A stretch of 64,000 nucleotides of DNA from Chloroflexota bacterium (GTDB lineage: Bacteria; Chloroflexota; Dehalococcoidia; SM23-28-2; RBG-16-64-32), in NCBI GenBank assembly GCA_029262695.1, contig JAJCYV010000022.1:237787-301786 (forward strand). The letters run 5' to 3'. The first letter of the stretch is position 1, and each line of letters opens with the position of its first letter. Shown one piece after another: positions 62,812 through 64,000 of the stretch. The notes under the pieces are model-generated. The model ran no database searches and was not told the DNA's origin. It worked only from the letters and a program-made list of their open reading frames with translations. The translations under genes and the position numbers were made by a program.

Positions 62812-63669
62812 GTGCCAGATGCTCCCGCTGACGTGATATCCGCCGCCAACGAGAAGTGCCGCCGCCTGCGCGACCTTCTCCAGGCGCCCGAAATCCTGAT
62901 CATGCCCGGCGCGTTCAACGTCTTGAGCGCGCTCCTCTTCCAGCAACTCGGCTTCAAGGCCGTGCAGGGCACCAGCTCGGCGATCGCCCACGCCTCCGGC
63001 CGGAAGGACCTCGGCATCGGCCGCGAGAGGACGGTCGCCGTGATGAGCGAGATCGCCGGCGCCGTCGACCTGCCGGTGAACGCCGATGGCGAGGACGGCT
63101 TCGGCGGCCCTGATGAGGTGCGGGAGACCGTGCGCATGTTCGCCGCCGGCGGCGTCGTCGGGATGAACATGGAAGACGGCGTGCGCAACGGCGGCCTCTC
63201 GCTCCTGCCGCTCGATCAACAGCTCGAGAAGATCGACGCCTTCATGGAGGCCCGCACGGAACTGGGCTCCGAGTTTCTCCTCAACGCCCGCACCGACGCC
63301 TTCCTCGCCCTGCGCGACGACCCGCCAGCGGCGCTTGCTGAGGCGGTACGCCGCGGCCAGGCCTACGCCGAAGCCGGCGCCGAGTGCGTCTTCACCTGGG
63401 GCATCACTGACAGCGACACGATCCGCACCTTCGCCAAGGAAGTTCCGGCGCCCGTCAGCGTCATCGCCGGGCCGGGCTCGCCCAGCGTGCCGGAGCTACA
63501 GGATCTGGGTGTCGCCCGCGTTAGCTTCGGAAGCTTGTTCCTCCACGCCGCCGCGGGCGGAGTCAAGAAGCTCGCCGAAGAGCTGCTCGGCCCGGGGACG
63601 ATGACGTCGCTGGAGAACGGCCTATCGCGCGATGAGATGCGAGCGCTGATCGAGAGCCGCCGCGGCTAG
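62812..63669 (+). CDS. Isocitrate lyase / PEP mutase superfamily protein
   Basis: LIMPGAFNVLSALLFQQLGFKAVQGTSSAIAHASGRKD, NADGEDGFG, GVVGMNMEDG, NARTDAF. Confidence 0.9.
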   Translation: MPDAPADVISAANEKCRRLRDLLQAPEILIMPGAFNVLSALLFQQLGFKAVQGTSSAIAHASGRKDLGIGRERTVAVMSEIAGAVDLPVNADGEDGFGGPDEVRETVRMFAAGGVVGMNMEDGVRNGGLSLLPLDQQLEKIDAFMEARTELGSEFLLNARTDAFLALRDDPPAALAEAVRRGQAYAEAGAECVFTWGITDSDTIRTFAKEVPAPVSVIAGPGSPSVPELQDLGVARVSFGSLFLHAAAGGVKKLAEELLGPGTMTSLENGLSRDEMRALIESRRG

Positions 63670-63989
63670 TAGTAGTCCTGCGTGTACGGCGGGTCTGCGA
63701 CCGCAAAGGCGTTCGTTATCTCGGTCAGCGCCTCGGCCCGGTGCACCGTGATCATGCCGACGGCAGCCAGCGTTTCCGCCGTCCGCAGGCCGGTGTAGAG
63801 CGGCGCCAGGAAGTTGACGCTCATCTCGACGTCGGGTGCGGCGTCCGTCTTCTGCGCCCGCATCCCGCCCTCGCCCGCTTCGACGCGCCAGACGCCCTCA
63901 TTCCAGGGCGCGTTCCCGTCGCTGATGCGCATCGTGAACGACGCCGAACTGCCGCCGACGTACGGCCGGGACGCGATCGCCCCCTCCAC
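63666..63989 (-). CDS. Eis-like C-terminal SCP2-type domain protein (probably continues beyond the window)
   Basis: FTMRISDGNAPWNEGVWRVEAG...VEMSVNFLAPLYTGLRTAETLAAVGMI; upstream boundary at the window edge. Confidence 0.5.
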   Translation of the reverse strand: MEGAIASRPYVGGSSASFTMRISDGNAPWNEGVWRVEAGEGGMRAQKTDAAPDVEMSVNFLAPLYTGLRTAETLAAVGMITVHRAEALTEITNAFAVADPPYTQDYY

Positions 63990-64000
63990 GTCTGCAATCC

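Overview
High-GC bacterial chromosomal window, probably Chloroflexota-like; that placement is an impression from gene content and was not tested. Coding density is high, with about 60 supportable genes. Most are housekeeping or metabolic: thrB, lysC, purA, cysS-cysE, rpsO-pnp, dapB, asd, gyrB, nadD-obgE, dnaA, coaX-coaBC, pepA, dapA, trmO, ychF, crcB, katG, and a csoR/methyltransferase/copA/YHS metal operon. I found no tRNA, rRNA, CRISPR array, IS element or integrase.

The most unusual segment is about 10.1-15.0 kb, a compact co-directional phage-derived cassette. It holds several small membrane (holin-like) proteins, an XhlA-like protein, an intact terminase large subunit, a Cys-cluster/HTH protein and a portal protein. 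I see no capsid, protease, tail, lysin or integrase gene. It is headed by two near-identical promoters (TTGACW-N17-TATNNT), and each spacer contains the perfect palindrome TAGAAC-GCCY-GTTCTA. The core GAAC-N4-GTTC matches the Gram-positive-type LexA/SOS operator, so the cassette looks like a domesticated, damage-inducible packaging module.

Secondary points:
- A three-hairpin candidate structured RNA upstream of ychF.
- A 37-bp repeat carried twice inside the phage cassette.
- A tandem duplication of an SCP2-domain gene with its terminator.
- Recurrent putatively leaderless promoters.
- Four convergent gene pairs that share a CTAG double stop.
- A hairpin between the Shine-Dalgarno and the ATG of purA.

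All family calls come from reading motifs by eye. No database search was run.
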